A stretch of 34,731 bases of DNA from an uncultured Oscillospiraceae bacterium (GTDB lineage Bacteria; Bacillota; Clostridia; Oscillospirales; Oscillospiraceae), in the NCBI GenBank assembly GCA_944386855.1, contig CALXCR010000027.1, positions 1 through 34,731 on the forward strand. Direction: 5' to 3'. This document shows positions 32,028 to 34,731 of this stretch, in pieces. The translations under genes were made by a program, and so were the position numbers. How positions within the stretch are numbered: the first letter of the stretch is position 1; each line of letters begins with the position of its first letter. The notes beneath the pieces were generated by a model that worked only from the letters and a program-made list of their open reading frames with translations, was not told the DNA's origin and did not search any database.

Positions 32028-33263
32028 TTATTTCAGCGTCACCCTGAAGCCTATGTGCCGCTCGTCCTTTTTATACGCATAAATGCTCCCCCGGTGGTTT
32101 TTTACTATGCCGCTCGCCACGGATAGCCCCACGCCGAAGCTGCCCGTAAACGTTCTTGCCTTGTCCGCCCTGTAAAACCTGTCAAAAAGCCTGTCAAGCT
32201 CCAGATCGTCCACGCCGCAGTATGTGTTTTCCACCGTTACAACCGTATTTCTGCCCTTTTTCCTGAGCACGACAGCGATATCGCCGCCCGCGTCACAATA
32301 TTTTACCGCGTTGTCGAGGAGGATGTACACAAGACGGAGAAGCTGCCCCTCGTCCCCGCTTATATGTATCCCCGCCTCGATGTCCGCCGTTATGCTTTTA
32401 CACCTTTCGGCCGCAAGCCCCTCAAACTCCGAAACTGCGTCAGCCGTCATCACGCTGAAGTCGAATTCTGAAGCGATAAAAGTTTCACTATTCTCATCCA
32501 TACGCGACAGCGTTACGAGCTGGTTTATAAGCGAGGCCATCCGCTCCCCCTCGCTTCGGATATCATCGAGCCACTCGTTTTGACCTATCTCTGACTCCAC
32601 GATATCGACGTTTGACAGTATCAGTGTGAGCGGAGTCTTCAGCTCGTGATTCGCATCGGTCACAAACTGCCTCTGCTTTTCGTAGCTCTCCGCGACTGGC
32701 TTTACGGCCTTTTTCGAGATGAGAACAATTAAAAGCAATATAACGGCAACACTGGCAGTCATGACTAGCAGCACTGTCAGCATCATGCGGACCGCCATGC
32801 CTTTGTTCATCTCCCCGTTTACAAATACCAGCAGCCACCCGTAGTCTGTAGCGCATATCTTATATCGATAGTCGCCCAGCCATCCCCTCTCGGCGTCATT
32901 TTCAAGCGCGTTCCGCGCATACTCCATAGCCTCATCGTAGGTAACAGACGATATCTGCTCTGTATTTATGCTGTAAAACTCTCCGTTTTCATCCGCGATC
33001 ACCGTAAAAAAGCGCGTACTGAAACGCGTTTCCGGCGTGATAACACCCGCCTCGGGATACCAGTGCGAGTCCTGCGCACCGTCCGCCTCGTCGTATTCGG
33101 GAAAAATTCCGTCGTTAGTCGAGATTGCGTCAGTAAGCATGTCCATCGTGCGGTTGAGCTGCGCGGCACTTGCAAAGCATACTGCGCTGAAAATCAGCGC
33201 AAAGACGACACTTACCGTGGTTGCCGTGATCACGATAAACTTTTTCCGCAGCCTGTAGATCAT
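32028..33263 (-). CDS. Sensor histidine kinase
   Basis: A 411-residue membrane kinase. Membrane helix 1 at about 9-32, a 120-residue extracellular sensor, helix 2 at about 165-190, then the dimerisation domain with H206 in TDANHELKTPL, and the ATPase domain with N box LLDNAVKYCD and G box GSFGVGLSVASGIV. It should autophosphorylate and pass phosphate to the neighbouring regulator. ATG 33263 overlaps the regulator's stop (ATGA) and is chosen over an in-frame upstream codon inside the regulator gene. The sensor domain shows no named fold by eye, so the signal is unknown. Confidence 0.93.
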   Translation of the reverse strand: MIYRLRKKFIVITATTVSVVFALIFSAVCFASAAQLNRTMDMLTDAISTNDGIFPEYDEADGAQDSHWYPEAGVITPETRFSTRFFTVIADENGEFYSINTEQISSVTYDEAMEYARNALENDAERGWLGDYRYKICATDYGWLLVFVNGEMNKGMAVRMMLTVLLVMTASVAVILLLIVLISKKAVKPVAESYEKQRQFVTDANHELKTPLTLILSNVDIVESEIGQNEWLDDIRSEGERMASLINQLVTLSRMDENSETFIASEFDFSVMTADAVSEFEGLAAERCKSITADIEAGIHISGDEGQLLRLVYILLDNAVKYCDAGGDIAVVLRKKGRNTVVTVENTYCGVDDLELDRLFDRFYRADKARTFTGSFGVGLSVASGIVKNHRGSIYAYKKDERHIGFRVTLK

Positions 33264-33934
33264 CTCTTCTCCTCTAACATATACCCAGCGCCGCGTACAA
33301 ACTGTATCTCCGCCAGTGCGCCGATCGCTGAAAGCTTCTTGCGCAGGTTTGAGATATGTACCCATATGACACTTGTATCAACGTCCGTATTCCAGCCCCA
33401 TATATGGATAATGAATCTGTCGGCGGAAATTATCCCGTGCGGCTGCTGCATAAGCATCTCCGCTATCTGAAACTCTTTTCCGCTTAACATCCGCGACTCG
33501 CCGTCATAGCTCAACTCGTATGTAGCGCGGTTTAACGTCAGCCCGTTAAAAACAAGCAGATCGGGGATGTAGTTGTCCTTCCTGCGCAGCATAGCGCGAA
33601 CGCGCGCGAGCAGTTCCGACACTGAAAACGGCTTTGGCAGATAGTCATCCGCACCGGCGTCAAGCCCCTCGACGCGCTGCGACACCTCGGTGCGGGCAGT
33701 CAGGAACAATGCCGGCGTCGTGACGCCCGCCCCGCGCAGCCGTCTTACGACCTCAAGCCCGTCGAGCGCGGGCATCATTATATCCAGCACAAGCCTGTCG
33801 TACTCGCCGGACAGCGCGTATTCAAAGGCGTCCTCGCCGTTTGAAACGCCGTCCGCCGCAAATTTATTCGCTTCAAATATATGTACAAGCGACTTCAGTA
33901 ATTTCGGGTCGTCCTCCGCTATAAGCAAGCGCAT
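33260..33934 (-). CDS. OmpR-family response regulator
   Basis: A 224-residue regulator: receiver domain 1-120 with acidic pocket EDD (7-9), phospho-acceptor D51 (VLDIMMP) and the LPKPF lysine; DNA-binding winged helix about 125-220 (SGKEFQIAEMLMQ, VWVHISNLRKKL, RGAGYML). GGAG precedes ATG 33934. Coupled to the kinase by ATGA overlap. A direct-repeat box before its own gene and before the lipoprotein gene suggests autoregulation and one near target. Confidence 0.95.
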   Translation of the reverse strand: MRLLIAEDDPKLLKSLVHIFEANKFAADGVSNGEDAFEYALSGEYDRLVLDIMMPALDGLEVVRRLRGAGVTTPALFLTARTEVSQRVEGLDAGADDYLPKPFSVSELLARVRAMLRRKDNYIPDLLVFNGLTLNRATYELSYDGESRMLSGKEFQIAEMLMQQPHGIISADRFIIHIWGWNTDVDTSVIWVHISNLRKKLSAIGALAEIQFVRGAGYMLEEKR

Positions 33935-33972
33935 AAGCTCATCTCCTTATCATGTATTTACGCGTCGCGTCT

Positions 33973-34005
33973 ATTATACCAGCACGCACTAAAGCAGGAC
34001 TAAAG
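33973..34005 (-). promoter_or_regulatory. Two-component operon promoter with direct-repeat box
   Basis: On the minus strand CTTTAG repeats at 34005-34000 and 33994-33989, 11 bp apart, then 10 nt to TATAAT (33978-33973). It matches the lipoprotein promoter box in 16 of 17 bases and has the same spacing to the -10; no -35 hexamer is seen. Confidence 0.82.
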
Positions 34006-34060
34006 CCATATGCCGATTATATTTCTTTTTTCGACCTAGTTATACAGTGATTTTGTAAAC

Positions 34061-34237
34061 AAAAAAACGCGGCAGGGAGATATCCCCGCCGCCCTTAAGC
34101 GACAACGGCCATAGAAGCGCGAAAAATATCCACGCATTCGCTTAAAAAAGCGGCCGCATCTTTCCGGCCGCGCACGCAGAATCGCAGCACGCAAAAGGCG
34201 CGCGGCTGCCGCCCGCGCGCCTTTTGCTTTTATATAG
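34061..34237. terminator. Cluster of three terminator-like hairpins
   Basis: Hairpin 1: GCGGC/GCCGC (34069-34092) with T7 on the minus side. Hairpin 2: GCGGCCG/CGGCCGC (34150-34171) with T6 on the minus side. Hairpin 3: 15-bp stem 34191-34205 with 34213-34227 and TTTTAT on the plus side. The first two end the 4Fe-4S gene and protect the response regulator promoter; the third points the other way. No gene is seen in 33935-34264: it holds the regulator promoter and these hairpins. Confidence 0.8.
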
Positions 34238-34264
34238 TTTTCACGCCGTATGAGCGCCGTGCTT

Positions 34265-34731
34265 CTACCTTTTCGGTATACGCTTTTCGCACGGGACGCC
34301 GACCTGGCATTTGCCGCAGGAATTTCGCGGCTCGAATCCGGCGCACAGCTTATCCACAAACGGGGCGCATATCTCGTTTCTCTTCCCGCCATCAAGCGTT
34401 ATAGCTCCCGCCGGGCATCTTTTAACACACGCGCCGCACATCGTGCAGTAGTCGTAAAGGCCGCTGTATCCGCGTATATCCGGCTCAAGCTCCAGATCCG
34501 TTATCACGCTCCCGAACCGTCCGGCGACGCCGCGCCGCGTTATAAGCCCGCGGGTGAGTGAAAACGTACCGAGGCCCGCAATATACGCCGCGTGGCGCTC
34601 CGACCACGCCGACATATAGTGCCTGTCGCCTCTCCGTTCCACATAGCGGTAGCCGCGGAATCGCTCGTCCAGGACCGGCATGACCGCGCTGTAGCCGAGC
34701 TCCTCTATGTAACCGCACAGCGCGCCGCCTA
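34265..34731 (-). CDS. 4Fe-4S protein, QueG-like (partial, 5' end beyond window)
   Basis: The last 155 codons of a gene that runs off the window. It shows a ferredoxin-type cluster motif C-x2-C-x2-C-x3-C-P (CTMCGACVKRCP) and a later CGKC...C (CGKCQVGVPC), after YMSAWSERHAAYIAGLGTFSLTRGLITRRG. That arrangement is typical of epoxyqueuosine reductase (QueG)-related 4Fe-4S proteins; many Clostridial members lack a tested role and may not be true QueG. Because the cobalamin-binding N-terminal domain would lie outside the window, the exact function stays open. Confidence 0.75.
   Translation of the reverse strand, partial: GGALCGYIEELGYSAVMPVLDERFRGYRYVERRGDRHYMSAWSERHAAYIAGLGTFSLTRGLITRRGVAGRFGSVITDLELEPDIRGYSGLYDYCTMCGACVKRCPAGAITLDGGKRNEICAPFVDKLCAGFEPRNSCGKCQVGVPCEKRIPKR

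Noticed and set aside
34036..34395. 119-codon minus frame over the hairpin cluster
   Set aside because: It runs through three hairpins, is Arg/Ala-rich and overlaps the end of the 4Fe-4S gene.
1..34731. CRISPR array, insertion sequence or rRNA/tRNA gene
   Set aside because: No regularly spaced repeats, no transposase-like frame and no tRNA or rRNA signature were found.

Overview
The window looks like chromosomal DNA of a fairly GC-rich member of the Clostridia (Firmicutes), probably close to Oscillospirales. The basis is strong AGGAGG-type ribosome binding sites, TTGACA/TATAAT-type promoters, a phenylalanine T-box leader ahead of pheST, an NdoA/MazF-type RNase, a BlaI/BlaR1-type pair, and a GerS-like lipoprotein next to an alanine racemase, an arrangement known from Clostridioides difficile. 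The species cannot be named from the sequence alone.

Layout. 1-3317: a terminator from an upstream gene, then a blaI/blaR1-like regulatory operon with palindromic operators over its promoter; the large extracellular part of the BlaR1-like protein does not look like a beta-lactam sensor. 3457-6100 (minus): a metallo-beta-lactamase-fold hydrolase and an alpha/beta-hydrolase-domain protein, each with its own promoter carrying a palindrome over the -10. 6463-8685 (plus): feoA-feoB ferrous iron uptake. 13906-8682 (minus): pheS-pheT under a T-box, followed without an obvious break by a FakA-like single-domain protein, an ArsP_2-type permease and mntP; mntP and feoB overlap tail to tail. 14315-18322 (plus): NAD(P)HX repair enzyme, GerS-like lipoprotein, alr and mazF, without a visible mazE.

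29812-18480 (minus): an intact, tightly packed 13-gene phage particle and lysis cluster (small and large terminase, membrane protein, portal, scaffold candidate, major capsid, adaptor, beta-structured tail protein, tail fibre, XhlA-like protein, holin, endolysin, helical protein of unknown role). The order resembles the head-tail genes of P22-like podoviruses, but no integrase, repressor, replication, tape-measure or ejection gene is visible. The cluster is read from one promoter followed by an intrinsic terminator in a leader of about 100 nt, as in phage late operons under antitermination. It is the best candidate for an undescribed system: a stripped-down, possibly domesticated capsid element or a satellite.

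30243-34731: a zinc-ribbon/membrane/BIG2 protein divergent from the phage cluster; an acidic lipoprotein; an OmpR-type response regulator with its histidine kinase; and the end of a 4Fe-4S protein. The promoters of the response regulator and of the lipoprotein share a nearly identical 17-bp direct-repeat box at the same distance from the -10, which ties them into one small regulon.
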